Shown here in pieces: positions 16,855-26,467 of a DNA stretch of 36,656 nt (its first letter is position 1; the number at the start of each line of letters is the position of its first letter). The notes below the pieces were generated by a model that saw only the letters and a list, made by a program, of their open reading frames with translations, searched no databases and was not told the DNA's origin. This stretch comes from Oscillospiraceae bacterium (GTDB lineage: Bacteria; Bacillota; Clostridia; Oscillospirales; UBA929), in assembly GCA_009777475.1 (NCBI GenBank), contig WRLU01000020.1:1-36656 (forward strand), read 5' to 3'. The position numbers and the translations under genes are program-made.

Positions 16855-18692
16855 ACCGAATCGGCAGTGTGCCGGTATTGCGGCAGCAAGGCACTAAAAC
16901 CGAAAAACCAAAAGATGCATGGAGGACATTGACTCGTATATTTTCTTATATGGGAAGACAAGGATGGGTTTTGTTGCTGTTGATGCTTCTTGTCTTATTT
17001 AATGGTGTTCTGTTGCTTGCTGTGCCTTTGCTGCAAAAGGAAGCGATTGATGCAATTGTTTCCGGTACAGCCTCCGACTGGGCAAGACTTAAATTTTACT
17101 TGATGCTCATGGGAATAGTGTTTTTTATGACCTCCGGGCTATATCTTGTTCAGGAGTTTTTCTCGGTATCCGTTTCACAGAGGGCAGTGCAAAGGATGAG
17201 GGACGATATGATGAAAAGAATGATGGCACTTCCAGTTAAATATTTTGACACTCACACTCACGGCGAGTTAATGAGCCGCCTGACTAATGATGCGGATAAT
17301 ATATCTGCCTGTCTGTCTCAAAATTTTTCCGCGTTTATTTCAGGGGTTATAGGTATTTTGGGTTCACTTTCAATGATGATATATTACAACCGTCTTATGA
17401 CGCTTATCAGCTTGGCAACTATTCCGGCAGGCATTTATCTAACTAATAAAATCTCAGCAAAAACCCGGATGTATTTCAGGAAACAGCAAAAAGAACTCGG
17501 TCATCTCAACGGTCATATTGAAGAGATGATAATAGGCCAGAAAACAGTTATCGCATTTAACAGGCAAGCGTTATCTATGCGAAAGTTTAACGGAATTAAC
17601 GAACGTCTGAGGAAGCACAGCATATGGGCACAAATTTTTTCGGGAATTATTTTTCCGTTTATGAACACTCTTGGCAATTTATCCTTTGTTTGCGTTGCAA
17701 TTTCAGGCGGAATTTTAATGATGCTCAAAGATTCGATTGCCGATAACGCCTTGATTGCTGTTTTATGCGGAAGCATTTCTATAGGTACAATACAATTGTT
17801 CATAAATCTGTCAAAACAATTTACCCGACCGGTTAACGAGCTGGCAAACCAATTCAATCTTATTCAATCTGCCGTTGCCGGTGCGGAACGGATGTTTGAG
17901 GTAATGGATCAGGCAACTGAAAGCGATTGCGGCAAGCTTTGCATATCCGGGGCAAAGGGTGACATTGCCTTTAATGATATCAGCTTTGGATATAATCCTG
18001 AGACCCTTGTGCTAAAAAATTTTTCAATTAGCTGCAGAGCCGGGCAAAAAATCGCCTTGGCAGGACCGACTGGAGCGGGGAAAACAACCATTGCAAATTT
18101 ATTAATGGGCTTTTACGAGATAAATAGCGGCTCTATTTATATTGATGGGGTTAATATACAAAATATAAAGAAAAGCTCCTTGCGGCGGATGATAGGGATT
18201 GTTTTACAGGACACCATCCTCTTTTCAGGCACTATACGGGATAACATCCGGTACGGCTCCTCAGAGGTCTCTGATGAAGAAATTCATAAGGCAGCTATAA
18301 GCGCAAATGCTCATGGATTCATATCCCGGCTTAAAGACGGCTACGACACCGAGGTATCTGAAGCCGGAGGGAATTTAAGCCATGGTCAGCGGCAGCTTAT
18401 ATCCATTGCCCGTACAATCCTGGCAGATCCGAAAATATTAATTCTTGATGAGGCAACATCAAATGTTGACACAAAAACGGAAATGCAGATACAGCAGGCA
18501 ATGCAAAATCTTATGAAAAACAAAACCTGCTTTATTATCGCCCACAGGCTGTCAACTGTCCGCAATGCAGACACAATACTTGTTATTCGCCATGGGCAGA
18601 TCGCGGAGATGGGGAATCATGATGCTCTCATGGAGAAAAAGGGAGAGTATTACTCCCTGTATCAAACCCAATTCACGGAGTGTTCCTTGTGA
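16851..18692 (+). CDS. Heterodimeric ABC transporter subunit with canonical ATP site
   Basis: The 613-aa partner half-transporter. A basic N-terminal extension of about 35 residues precedes the six-helix domain. The nucleotide-binding domain has Walker A GPTGAGKTT, Q-loop VLQDT, Walker B LILDEAT with catalytic Glu, and switch His (IAHRLST). The signature reads LSHGQRQL: the usual second Gly is His, which often marks the subunit whose signature faces the degenerate site. Together the two genes give one active and one inactive ATP site. It ends 7 nt from the polC stop on the opposite strand, so the two large operons converge here without an obvious terminator. Confidence 0.93.
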   Translation: MNRIGSVPVLRQQGTKTEKPKDAWRTLTRIFSYMGRQGWVLLLLMLLVLFNGVLLLAVPLLQKEAIDAIVSGTASDWARLKFYLMLMGIVFFMTSGLYLVQEFFSVSVSQRAVQRMRDDMMKRMMALPVKYFDTHTHGELMSRLTNDADNISACLSQNFSAFISGVIGILGSLSMMIYYNRLMTLISLATIPAGIYLTNKISAKTRMYFRKQQKELGHLNGHIEEMIIGQKTVIAFNRQALSMRKFNGINERLRKHSIWAQIFSGIIFPFMNTLGNLSFVCVAISGGILMMLKDSIADNALIAVLCGSISIGTIQLFINLSKQFTRPVNELANQFNLIQSAVAGAERMFEVMDQATESDCGKLCISGAKGDIAFNDISFGYNPETLVLKNFSISCRAGQKIALAGPTGAGKTTIANLLMGFYEINSGSIYIDGVNIQNIKKSSLRRMIGIVLQDTILFSGTIRDNIRYGSSEVSDEEIHKAAISANAHGFISRLKDGYDTEVSEAGGNLSHGQRQLISIARTILADPKILILDEATSNVDTKTEMQIQQAMQNLMKNKTCFIIAHRLSTVRNADTILVIRHGQIAEMGNHDALMEKKGEYYSLYQTQFTECSL

Positions 18693-18699
18693 TTATAGG

Positions 18700-21600
18700 T
18701 CAAAATAAAGTGGTTTGAGTGCTTTCCGGCATATTGCCCAAGGCACCGCAACGTTTAAGGCTATCTATGTTTGCCTGATTTGCTTTGGTGCGGGCTAAAA
18801 GGTCGCTAACTGCTAAAAAGGGAGCCTTTTCACGCTCTGAGGCTATGCTTTGCGCCGCTGTTTCACCCAGACCGGGGGCGGAAATTAGCGGGGCGGAAAT
18901 ACCATGACCTGCCGCAATAAAACGTGTTGGGTGTGCTGTGTATATATCAAATGGCAGGAGAGGTATCTCCCTTATAAGCATTTCATAAACCACCTTCATA
19001 ACAAGTGCTTTGTCCTGCTCGGTTGCGCTGGCAGCTCTGTCAGCCTCTATAGCCCGGATTGCCTTGGCGATATGCTCCGGCTCCTGATTGCACATTGTAT
19101 AATCAAAAGCATCGGCATTCACCGAAAACCATGCGGCGTAAAAAGCCGCCGGATGGTGTACCTTAAACCAGGCTATCTTCACTCCAGATATGACATAGGC
19201 TACAGCGTGAGCCTTGGGGAACATATATTTGATTTTTTTGCACGATTCGATATACCAGTCCGGTATGCCGGATTTTTTCATCTCTTGTTCCCACTCGGGT
19301 GTAACTCCCTTGCCCTTGCGTACGCTCTCGCTAATGTTGAAGCTCAGTTTTCCCGGCAGTCCTTTACTTATTAGAAATAACGTAATATCGTCTCGGGCGC
19401 AGATTACCTGGCCAAGGGAAGCTGTTTTGGACATGACCAAATCCTCAGCGTTTCCCTCCCATACCCCTTCGCCGTGGCTTAGTCCCGAAATACGTACAAG
19501 CTCATCAAAGGTAGAAGGCTTTGTTTTTTCCAGCTTGCTTATAGTCGGCTTAGTCCCGAATTCAGGCACGGCAAGAGAGCCTATGTTTCCTAAAAGACGG
19601 TTCCCGGTAAATCCGAGAGGTTGAGTCGAGGTAAATATACCCATAGTATCACGATCATCAAGAGGCACATCCTGCGCCTTTATTCTGGTCATGTCCTCCA
19701 AATAACGCAGAATAGTAGGGGCGGTGTGTGCAAGAAGGTCGAGCTTTAGCAGATTCTCGTCAATAGCGTGGTAATCAAAGTGCGTACATCGCATACTGTC
19801 TTTTTTGTTGGCAGGGAACTGCACCGGGCAAAACTCATAAATTTCGTTTTCATGGGGTACGATAATTAGTCCCCCCGGATGCTGGCCGGTGGTTACTCTG
19901 ATTCCTTCGCAACCCTTGGCAAAGCATAGCTCTTGGGCATACGACAGGGAGACATTCTCCTTTTCAGCGTATTTTTTGGCATAACCTAGTGCGGTTTTTT
20001 CTTTCATTGTGTTTATAGTTCCTGCACGGTATACGTTTTTTTTGCCGAACAGCTCAACGGTATGGGCGTGAGCCCTCTCTTGATAATCACCTGAAAAATT
20101 TAGGTCTATATCGGGCGTTTTATCAGCATCAAAGCCTAAAAAAGTATAGAATGGAATATCAAAACCGTCTCTTTGATATTTTGCATTGCAACCCGGGCAA
20201 TTTTTTTCAGGCATATCCGCCCCGCAACCAATACCCTGTAAATCCTCCGTAAATTCGGAGGCAAGGCATTGAGGGCAACGGTAATGGGGAGGCAAAGCGT
20301 TTACCTCGGTAATTCCGGCAAAATATGCGGCAATACTGGAACCGACCGAACCCCGTGAGCCAACGAGATAGCCCTCTGCCAGGCTACGCTCCACAAGCTT
20401 TTGAGCGATAACATATATAACATCATACCCTTTGCCGATTATGGCATCTAATTCTGTTTTAAGCCTTTTTTCAATAATTTCGGGTAAGGCCTCGCCATAA
20501 AGCGCATGGGCGTTTTGATAAGCCAAGGAACGCAGATTATCGGCAGAGCCTTCGAGCTTAGGGAAAAATTCCCCCGACTTTACAGGAGATATATTCTCGC
20601 ACATATCGGCGATTTTTTTTGGATTTGCTACTACGACATCAAATGCCGATTCCTTTCCTAAATAGGAAAACTCACTCAACATTTCATCGGTAGTTTTGAA
20701 ATAAAGGGGAACAGGGTAGTTATCGTCATATGCCGCGTGTAATACCTGACGGTAGATAGAGTTTTCCGGGTCAAGAAAATGCACATCGCCGGTGGCGCAT
20801 ACCGGCTTGCCAAGCTCCTTCGCAAGACGTACAATTTCTCTGTTCCATGTACGCAATTGCTCCTCTCCCTCGGCAATGCCATTTCGAACCAAAAACATAT
20901 TGTTGCATAAAGGCTGGATTTCTAAATAATCATACCTCTGTGCAATTTCCCTCAATTCCTCTTCAGACTTGCCGGAACGCAATGCAGTGAACAGTTCGCC
21001 TCTTTCGCAGGCCGATCCCACAATTAAGCCCTCACGGTGTTTAGCTAAGATATCATGGGGTATGAGCGGCCTTCTGAAAAAATACTTAATATGTGCCAGC
21101 GATATAAGCTTATAAAGGTTTTTTATTCCGATTTCATTCCGCGCTAACAAAATGATATGAGGGAAAGCACCTTTACCCTCTATGTTCTGAAGATAACCCT
21201 CACAGCCGTAAATAATCTTTATGCCGTGCTTTTTACCGGCCTTCATGGCATCGGGGAAGGCATATGCAACGCCGTGGTCGGTTATTGCAAGTGCAGAATG
21301 ACCCCACCTGGCGGCTTGGGCTACTGCCTCATCAATTGGAGTAAGTGCATCTTTTTCACTCATACGAGTATGTAAATGCAGCTCGACCCTCTTTTGCGGT
21401 GCATTGTCCTGCCGGGTATGAGGCGGGGGGGATTTAAAAATACAGGAGGCTAATAGTATCCATTCTTGCTCCTGTCCGTCAGAATCCCCAAACCTCCGGC
21501 ACTCAGGCTCCAGTTTTCCCTGCACGGTTACCCAGCCATTATCCTTAAAAACCTTTTTAAGCTCGGACTCCAAGCCTTTAGGAAATTCGTTTTTCAGCCG

Positions 21601-22098
21601 GGCGTACTTTACGCAAATTGCGCCGTGATTGTCTGTTATGTAAAACTTCAGGCTGCTCTTGGGGGCGTATTTGCCGCTTTGCGTTCCATTTCTGGGTTCC
21701 CACAGCTTGTCCACCATAAAAACCCTTCCTGAAACACAGACCTTTTTAGACGCATTTGGGAGCTTGTCTATAGGCATAATGGCACTTTGCACCGATTTTC
21801 CCACAAGAACCGCACCCGCTGCCGATGCAGGCACTGGCATCTGTCCTATACCTTGCTTTATACCCGGGCCGGACATGCCTTCTGCTTGAGACTGTATTAT
21901 TTTTACGCCGGACAGGACAAAATACCGACAGATAAGCCTCTTGGCCTCAGCTGCCCAGCCGGAAGGAGGGGGGCGGTCTAACTCAATAGTCATTTCTTTT
22001 TGCGCCTGATGCATATAAACCGACTGAACCAGCGGATCAAAATCATATTCGGGCGGCACACAGTGAGGGAATATTTCAGAAAAATTGCGCGCAGTCAT
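18700..22098 (-). CDS. polC: DNA polymerase III alpha subunit PolC lacking the exonuclease domain
   Basis: The replicative polymerase of Firmicutes; 1132 aa where PolC is usually about 1400-1450. In order: N-terminal region (1-105), OB domain (about 110-225), PHP domain (VELHLHTRMSEKD at about 237), zinc module (CPQC, CPGC), polymerase core with the Asp pair in PDIDLNFSGDY and the third Asp in LLKLDLLAH, then ESVRKGKG and KIKYMFPKAHAVAYV. Between YGCEGYL (297-303) and HIILLARNE (314 on) there are only 10 residues. The DEDD proofreading exonuclease normally inserted at this point (DVETTG and HNASFD motifs) is absent. The frame is clean, so this is not a sequencing break. PHP metal ligands (HLH, TDHG, CEG, PHI, SACE, GDVH) look retained. 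It is last in the minus-strand cluster, 167 nt after ispG. Confidence 0.95.
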   Translation of the reverse strand: MTARNFSEIFPHCVPPEYDFDPLVQSVYMHQAQKEMTIELDRPPPSGWAAEAKRLICRYFVLSGVKIIQSQAEGMSGPGIKQGIGQMPVPASAAGAVLVGKSVQSAIMPIDKLPNASKKVCVSGRVFMVDKLWEPRNGTQSGKYAPKSSLKFYITDNHGAICVKYARLKNEFPKGLESELKKVFKDNGWVTVQGKLEPECRRFGDSDGQEQEWILLASCIFKSPPPHTRQDNAPQKRVELHLHTRMSEKDALTPIDEAVAQAARWGHSALAITDHGVAYAFPDAMKAGKKHGIKIIYGCEGYLQNIEGKGAFPHIILLARNEIGIKNLYKLISLAHIKYFFRRPLIPHDILAKHREGLIVGSACERGELFTALRSGKSEEELREIAQRYDYLEIQPLCNNMFLVRNGIAEGEEQLRTWNREIVRLAKELGKPVCATGDVHFLDPENSIYRQVLHAAYDDNYPVPLYFKTTDEMLSEFSYLGKESAFDVVVANPKKIADMCENISPVKSGEFFPKLEGSADNLRSLAYQNAHALYGEALPEIIEKRLKTELDAIIGKGYDVIYVIAQKLVERSLAEGYLVGSRGSVGSSIAAYFAGITEVNALPPHYRCPQCLASEFTEDLQGIGCGADMPEKNCPGCNAKYQRDGFDIPFYTFLGFDADKTPDIDLNFSGDYQERAHAHTVELFGKKNVYRAGTINTMKEKTALGYAKKYAEKENVSLSYAQELCFAKGCEGIRVTTGQHPGGLIIVPHENEIYEFCPVQFPANKKDSMRCTHFDYHAIDENLLKLDLLAHTAPTILRYLEDMTRIKAQDVPLDDRDTMGIFTSTQPLGFTGNRLLGNIGSLAVPEFGTKPTISKLEKTKPSTFDELVRISGLSHGEGVWEGNAEDLVMSKTASLGQVICARDDITLFLISKGLPGKLSFNISESVRKGKGVTPEWEQEMKKSGIPDWYIESCKKIKYMFPKAHAVAYVISGVKIAWFKVHHPAAFYAAWFSVNADAFDYTMCNQEPEHIAKAIRAIEADRAASATEQDKALVMKVVYEMLIREIPLLPFDIYTAHPTRFIAAGHGISAPLISAPGLGETAAQSIASEREKAPFLAVSDLLARTKANQANIDSLKRCGALGNMPESTQTTLF

Positions 22099-22194
22099 AA
22101 AGGCATCTCACTTTCTAAATATTAGAGTCTGTTCCCGTAGGCTGGGCTGTTTAGATTTCGGGTGGTTTTTTTCGTCTGGAAGGACAAAGCCTCG

Positions 22195-22215
22195 CCTTGC
22201 CTGCACCCGGCAAGG
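22195..22215 (-). other. Small hairpin in the ispG-polC gap
   Basis: CCTTGCC and GGCAAGG form a perfect 7-bp stem with a 7-nt loop. No T-run follows on either strand, so it is not a convincing terminator. It lies in the only gap over 100 nt in the pyrH-to-polC cluster, where a separate polC promoter or mRNA processing site might be expected. I found no convincing promoter there. Confidence 0.3.
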
Positions 22216-22265
22216 GATTTCAACTAAGTATGGCGGGAAATTTGCCGAAACATAGTAACAGGGCT

Positions 22266-23297
22266 TTAAATTTCCGCGGCCAGTTTAGCCAGCTCATCAA
22301 TTATTTCTTCCTGTCTGACCTTGCCTGCCGGCTTACCTTTTTGGAAGAGCAAGCCGTACCCATCACCACCGGCTATGCCGCAGTCGGCTTCACGCGCCTC
22401 TCCGGGACCGTTGACAGAACAGCCCATGACAGCAACCTTTAGGGGTTTTTTAATGTGGCTCAGCTTAGCTTCTGCTTCAGCTACCAGCTTTTCCAGATCA
22501 ATCCGGCATCTCCCGCAGGCAGGGCAGGATATAATCTCAACTCCAAATGCCCTTATCCCCGCGGCACGTAAAATAGACTTTGCGGCACGGATTTCCTTTA
22601 CAGGATCGGCTGTCAGGGAAACCCTGATAGTATCGCCGATGCCATCGCACAAAAGCGTGCCTATGCCCATAGCCGATTTAATAATGCCGTCATAACTGCT
22701 GCCTGCCTCGGTTACGCCTAAATGAATTGGGCAGGCCGTCTTTTCTGCCGCAATTCGGTTTGCTGCAATGGTATCCTTTACGTTTGAAGCCTTGAGCGAA
22801 AGGCATACGTCATCGAAATTGAGAAGCTGCAGCGTCCATAGCTGTTCAAGTGCCGACTGAACCATTGCCTGGGGCAATCCATGGTGCTCAATCAGCACTC
22901 TGTCACATGAACCGCCGTTTACTCCTATGCGGATAGGTATGTTGTACTCTCGGCAAGCAGCCACCACCTCCTTTACATTTTCCCGGCTTCCGATATTCCC
23001 CGGATTGATTCGGATTTTAGCCGCGCCTATCCCGGCGGCGGTTACAGCCAGCCTATAATCAAAATGAATGTCGGCAACCAGCGGCAGAGGGCTTTGCTCG
23101 GCAATCGCGCCGAAAGCCATTGCGGCGTTATGATCAGGTATTGCCAAACGTACAATTTCACATCCCGCTTGGGAAAGAGCGTTAATTTGAGCAAGAGTTG
23201 ACACAACATCCCGAGTGTCTGTGGTACACATTGACTGGATTGATACAGGGGCTCCGCCGCCGACCGGAACCTGTCCAACCATAATCTGCCGGGTCAT
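22266..23297 (-). CDS. ispG: 4-hydroxy-3-methylbut-2-en-1-yl diphosphate synthase
   Basis: The sixth enzyme of the MEP isoprenoid pathway: reductive ring opening of MEcPP to HMBPP with a 4Fe-4S cluster. The 343-aa product has the TIM-barrel N-terminus (MVGQVPVGGGAPVSIQSM, LPLVADIHFDYRLA, KIRINPGNIG). The C-terminal cluster domain has the ligand cysteines in CPACGR and MGCSVNGPGEA. ATG 23297 is chosen because it makes an ATGA overlap with rseP, has AGGTGG upstream and gives the family start MTRQ; a GTG at 23309 is also in frame. It acts with dxr in the same cluster. Confidence 0.95.
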   Translation of the reverse strand: MTRQIMVGQVPVGGGAPVSIQSMCTTDTRDVVSTLAQINALSQAGCEIVRLAIPDHNAAMAFGAIAEQSPLPLVADIHFDYRLAVTAAGIGAAKIRINPGNIGSRENVKEVVAACREYNIPIRIGVNGGSCDRVLIEHHGLPQAMVQSALEQLWTLQLLNFDDVCLSLKASNVKDTIAANRIAAEKTACPIHLGVTEAGSSYDGIIKSAMGIGTLLCDGIGDTIRVSLTADPVKEIRAAKSILRAAGIRAFGVEIISCPACGRCRIDLEKLVAEAEAKLSHIKKPLKVAVMGCSVNGPGEAREADCGIAGGDGYGLLFQKGKPAGKVRQEEIIDELAKLAAEI

Positions 23298-24472
23298 CCC
23301 TGCCACCACCTGTTTAAAATGTCGTTAAAGAATATCAACCCCATCAAGCCCAATAAAAGCATCATGGTTATGCCGTGAATATATCCCTCGACATTTTCAT
23401 TCAGCGGTTTTTTTCTCACTAAGACCAAAAAAGCAGAGATAAACAAGAAGACAATCCTTCCTCCATCAATAGCAGGAATAGGGAGCATATTAACTACCGC
23501 TAAGTTTACGGCAAGAATAGAAAACCACCCTAAAATAATTAACATGCGGTTAATTATAGGCGTTTTTTCCGTCTCGTCTACAGGTGCCGTTACAACATCG
23601 TGGATTACGCCGCCAATGCCCACAGGACCCATTATCTCCTTCCTAGAAACCTGCCCGCTAATCATATCGCCCAAGCTCACCCAAATCAACCTTACATAAT
23701 TTACCGTCATATAGCCGGCCCTGGGCAAAACACGCCCGATGGTAACGACATCTCTGGTATAATCTATATTAAAGCCTAAAACTGTTGCCATATTACCGCT
23801 TTCATCAACTATTGGTTCTCCGTTTTCATCTGTTTTCGGGACTTTAGAAAGCCCACTGATCTTAACCTTTTCACCGTTACGGACTACTACAAAATCCATC
23901 GGCTGGCCCTTATCCCTGTTGTAAAAAACGGCAAAATCCATTGCGTTGACAATCCGATGGCCATTAATTTTATAAAACTCATCACCCTCTTGAAAATGGC
24001 CTTCAGCCGGACTTTGAGGGTCAAGCGATACAACTGTTGGAGGTAAAAATTCATCCATTGAAAATGGGGCTTCTCTGCCTATAAGTGTGCAGTTTATAAT
24101 AATCAGTATAATAAATCCGATCAGTATATTCATAATCGCGCCAGATGCCAATACAAAAACCTTCTGCCATAGCTTCTTGTTGCGGAAATGGTCGGGACTG
24201 CTTGATTTTTCTCCGGTTTCATCCTCTCCTAAATCACAAAACCCGCCTATAGGGAAGGCACGGAGGGTGAATTTTGTGTTCACAGGATTTCCAGCATCGT
24301 CTTGCTTCTGCCTGCTGAACAATACCGGCCCCATGCCTATGGCAAATTCCCGGACATTCATTTTGCACAGCCGGGCAGAAACATAATGCCCCCACTCATG
24401 TACCGTGATGAGTACACCTAACATGAAAATTACAATAATACCGGAGAGGATGGCGGAAAGTACAACAGACAT
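23294..24472 (-). CDS. rseP: RseP/YluC-type site-2 intramembrane metalloprotease
   Basis: A zinc protease that cleaves membrane-spanning anti-sigma factors and signal peptide remnants within the bilayer. The 392-aa protein has the zinc motif HEWGH at residues 25-29 in the first membrane helix and a PDZ domain in the middle (about 150-225, SPAEGHFQEGDEFYKINGHRI). The third zinc ligand is in NMLPIPAIDGG, and a C-terminal membrane helix follows. The start has AAAGGAG about 9 nt upstream. Its place between dxr and ispG is typical of Clostridia. Confidence 0.94.
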   Translation of the reverse strand: MSVVLSAILSGIIVIFMLGVLITVHEWGHYVSARLCKMNVREFAIGMGPVLFSRQKQDDAGNPVNTKFTLRAFPIGGFCDLGEDETGEKSSSPDHFRNKKLWQKVFVLASGAIMNILIGFIILIIINCTLIGREAPFSMDEFLPPTVVSLDPQSPAEGHFQEGDEFYKINGHRIVNAMDFAVFYNRDKGQPMDFVVVRNGEKVKISGLSKVPKTDENGEPIVDESGNMATVLGFNIDYTRDVVTIGRVLPRAGYMTVNYVRLIWVSLGDMISGQVSRKEIMGPVGIGGVIHDVVTAPVDETEKTPIINRMLIILGWFSILAVNLAVVNMLPIPAIDGGRIVFLFISAFLVLVRKKPLNENVEGYIHGITMMLLLGLMGLIFFNDILNRWWQG

Positions 24473-24499
24473 TTTGCAAAACTCCTTTGATTATAAAAT

Positions 24500-25612
24500 T
24501 TACCGCGACATGCGGTAGGCAATTTGTGCCGATTCTTCTAATTCACGCAAGCTAGGGTCTTTTATATGCGCGACTGTCCTCTGTGCTTTTTGTATACGCT
24601 CTGGAATGTCGGTAAACGAGCAATTTCCATTCAAAAACGATTCCACAGCACCCTCCCCGGCAGCCGAGAGAATGGCTCCTGCATTGCCACCCTGCTTTGC
24701 GGCACGAATCGCCAAAGTTAAACAGGGAAACGTCTCTAAATCGGGTGGCTCAAAGGTAAGCTCGCCATCAAGCTTCAGCGGCTCTCCCGGACAGGGCTTA
24801 CGCAGGGGATAAAACAGAGCGTATTGGATAGGCAGACGCATATCCGGGGTGCCGAGCTGTGCTATAACCGCGCCGTCATTATATTCCACCATTGAGTGAA
24901 TTATACTTTGCTTGTGTATTATAACAGAAATTTCATCCGCTTTCAATGAAAAAAGATGAATGGCTTCAATTAGCTCCAGCCCTTTATTCAAAAGAGTTGC
25001 GGAATCTACGGTTACCTTGGCACCCATATTCCAATTAGGATGGCGCAGTGCGTCCTGCGGGGCAACGCGGCGCAGCTGCTCATTTGTGTATCCCCTGAAA
25101 GGCCCGCCCGATGCGGTAAGGATAATTCGTTTCAGGCCATATCCCCCTCCCTGAAGACACTGGAAAATGGCACTGTGCTCCGAGTCTACCGGGATAATAG
25201 GGGTTTGCGCCCTCCGGGTTACCAATTCGCCGCCGTATACCAAGCTCTCTTTGTTTGCCAGGAGTAACCGTTTGCCTGAGTCCAATGCGGCTAATGTGGG
25301 GTGCAGCCCCGAAATTCCTACAAGGGCGTTGAGTACCGTTTGGCAGGAATGATGTGCTGCCGCCTCACAAATACTTTCCTGCCCATAGGAGACCTTTATG
25401 GGGGTATCGGCTAAGGCGAGGCGTAGCTGCCTGCCTTCGCCCGGTTCTGAAACATAGCACCGGTCAGGCAGAAATTCACGAGCCTGAGCCTCCAAGAGAG
25501 CTATATTTTTCCGGGCGGTTAAAATAGTCGGACGCAACTTGTGAAACCGAATGATCTCCAGTGCCTGTCTGCCGATTGAGCCAGTTGAGCCTAAAATCGA
25601 AAGCTTATCCAT
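24500..25612 (-). CDS. dxr: 1-deoxy-D-xylulose 5-phosphate reductoisomerase
   Basis: Converts DXP to MEP with NADPH, the committed step of the MEP pathway. The 370-aa product has the N-terminal dinucleotide-binding motif LGSTGSIGRQALEII and the catalytic-domain stretches LANKESLVYGGEL (metal and substrate region), PVDSEHSAIFQCL, LTASGGPFRGY and HPNWNMGAKVTVDSATLLNKGLE. All expected catalytic stretches appear intact. The start is ATG 25612 with AGGGG ahead. It follows cdsA after 9 nt and precedes rseP by 27 nt. Confidence 0.96.
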   Translation of the reverse strand: MDKLSILGSTGSIGRQALEIIRFHKLRPTILTARKNIALLEAQAREFLPDRCYVSEPGEGRQLRLALADTPIKVSYGQESICEAAAHHSCQTVLNALVGISGLHPTLAALDSGKRLLLANKESLVYGGELVTRRAQTPIIPVDSEHSAIFQCLQGGGYGLKRIILTASGGPFRGYTNEQLRRVAPQDALRHPNWNMGAKVTVDSATLLNKGLELIEAIHLFSLKADEISVIIHKQSIIHSMVEYNDGAVIAQLGTPDMRLPIQYALFYPLRKPCPGEPLKLDGELTFEPPDLETFPCLTLAIRAAKQGGNAGAILSAAGEGAVESFLNGNCSFTDIPERIQKAQRTVAHIKDPSLRELEESAQIAYRMSR

Positions 25613-25621
25613 GCTGCACCC

Positions 25622-26467
25622 CTAACTGCTTATGGTGAGGGCCGGGAGGAAAATAAGCAAGCCTTCAAACAGGGGAGCGGTAAAGAGCAGGCTGTCGAAT
25701 CTGTCTAAAATACCGCCGTGACCTGGAATGAGTGTGCCGAAATCCTTTACGCCGAATTCACGCTTGATTAGGCTCATTGACAAATCGCCAATCTGTGCCG
25801 CCGCGGAACCTAATACCCCATACAAAGCCATGAATGGATAGTTGACCTGGTTATGAAATACGAATTGCTGGATCAAACCGTATAAAATCATAACGACAAC
25901 CCCGCCGGCCAAGCCGCCTATGGCACCTTCAACTGTTTTTTTAGGGCTAATATCGGGCTTAAGCTTGCGCTTGCCAAAAAAAATACCGGTGAAGTATGCG
26001 CAGGTGTCTGCCGCGATTGCCGCTGCAAATGGGAGTAAAATATAATGCCGGTGACCGTAGGTTGTTTCAGAGATACGTACTAGCGAGGAGAAAAAAACAG
26101 GGACAATCAATGAGGTGAACAGAACTGTGCTGATAATGCCAAAGGTGATGTTTTTATGGTCAATGATCCCTTCGATAAATAAGAGAATTGTAAAACAGAA
26201 TAGTCCGGCAACGGCTATTTGCGCCCGTTCTGCAGGAAGCCAATCTGAAATCTCAAAAAAATACCAGACTGGAATGCTGCAAGAAAAAACCAAGGCGTAA
26301 AAAACAATGCGCTTTTTAATGGCAAAATGGGTCGCGCCGAGCAGTTCTTGTACCGCTGCCGCTGAAATAATACCTATAGCGATAGGCAGCATCCAGGAAG
26401 CAGCAAAAAAAAGCAGTATGGGGAGCAACAGTAATAACGCAAATCCCGCGATAATACGAATACGCAA
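25622..26467 (-). CDS. cdsA: Phosphatidate cytidylyltransferase
   Basis: Makes CDP-diacylglycerol from phosphatidic acid and CTP at the membrane, the branch point for phospholipids. The 281-aa protein has about eight membrane helices and the family signature near the C-terminus: SLIKREFGVKDFGTLIPGHGGILDRFDS, which holds the metal-binding acids. The start is TTG at 26467, immediately after the uppS stop. The GGAGGGG just inside the end of uppS supports it. The zero-gap junction implies coupling with uppS. Confidence 0.94.
   Translation of the reverse strand: MRIRIIAGFALLLLLPILLFFAASWMLPIAIGIISAAAVQELLGATHFAIKKRIVFYALVFSCSIPVWYFFEISDWLPAERAQIAVAGLFCFTILLFIEGIIDHKNITFGIISTVLFTSLIVPVFFSSLVRISETTYGHRHYILLPFAAAIAADTCAYFTGIFFGKRKLKPDISPKKTVEGAIGGLAGGVVVMILYGLIQQFVFHNQVNYPFMALYGVLGSAAAQIGDLSMSLIKREFGVKDFGTLIPGHGGILDRFDSLLFTAPLFEGLLIFLPALTISS

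Noticed and set aside
18904..19624. Plus-strand ORFs inside polC
   Set aside because: They lie antisense to strongly conserved polymerase coding sequence and carry no recognisable protein pattern.
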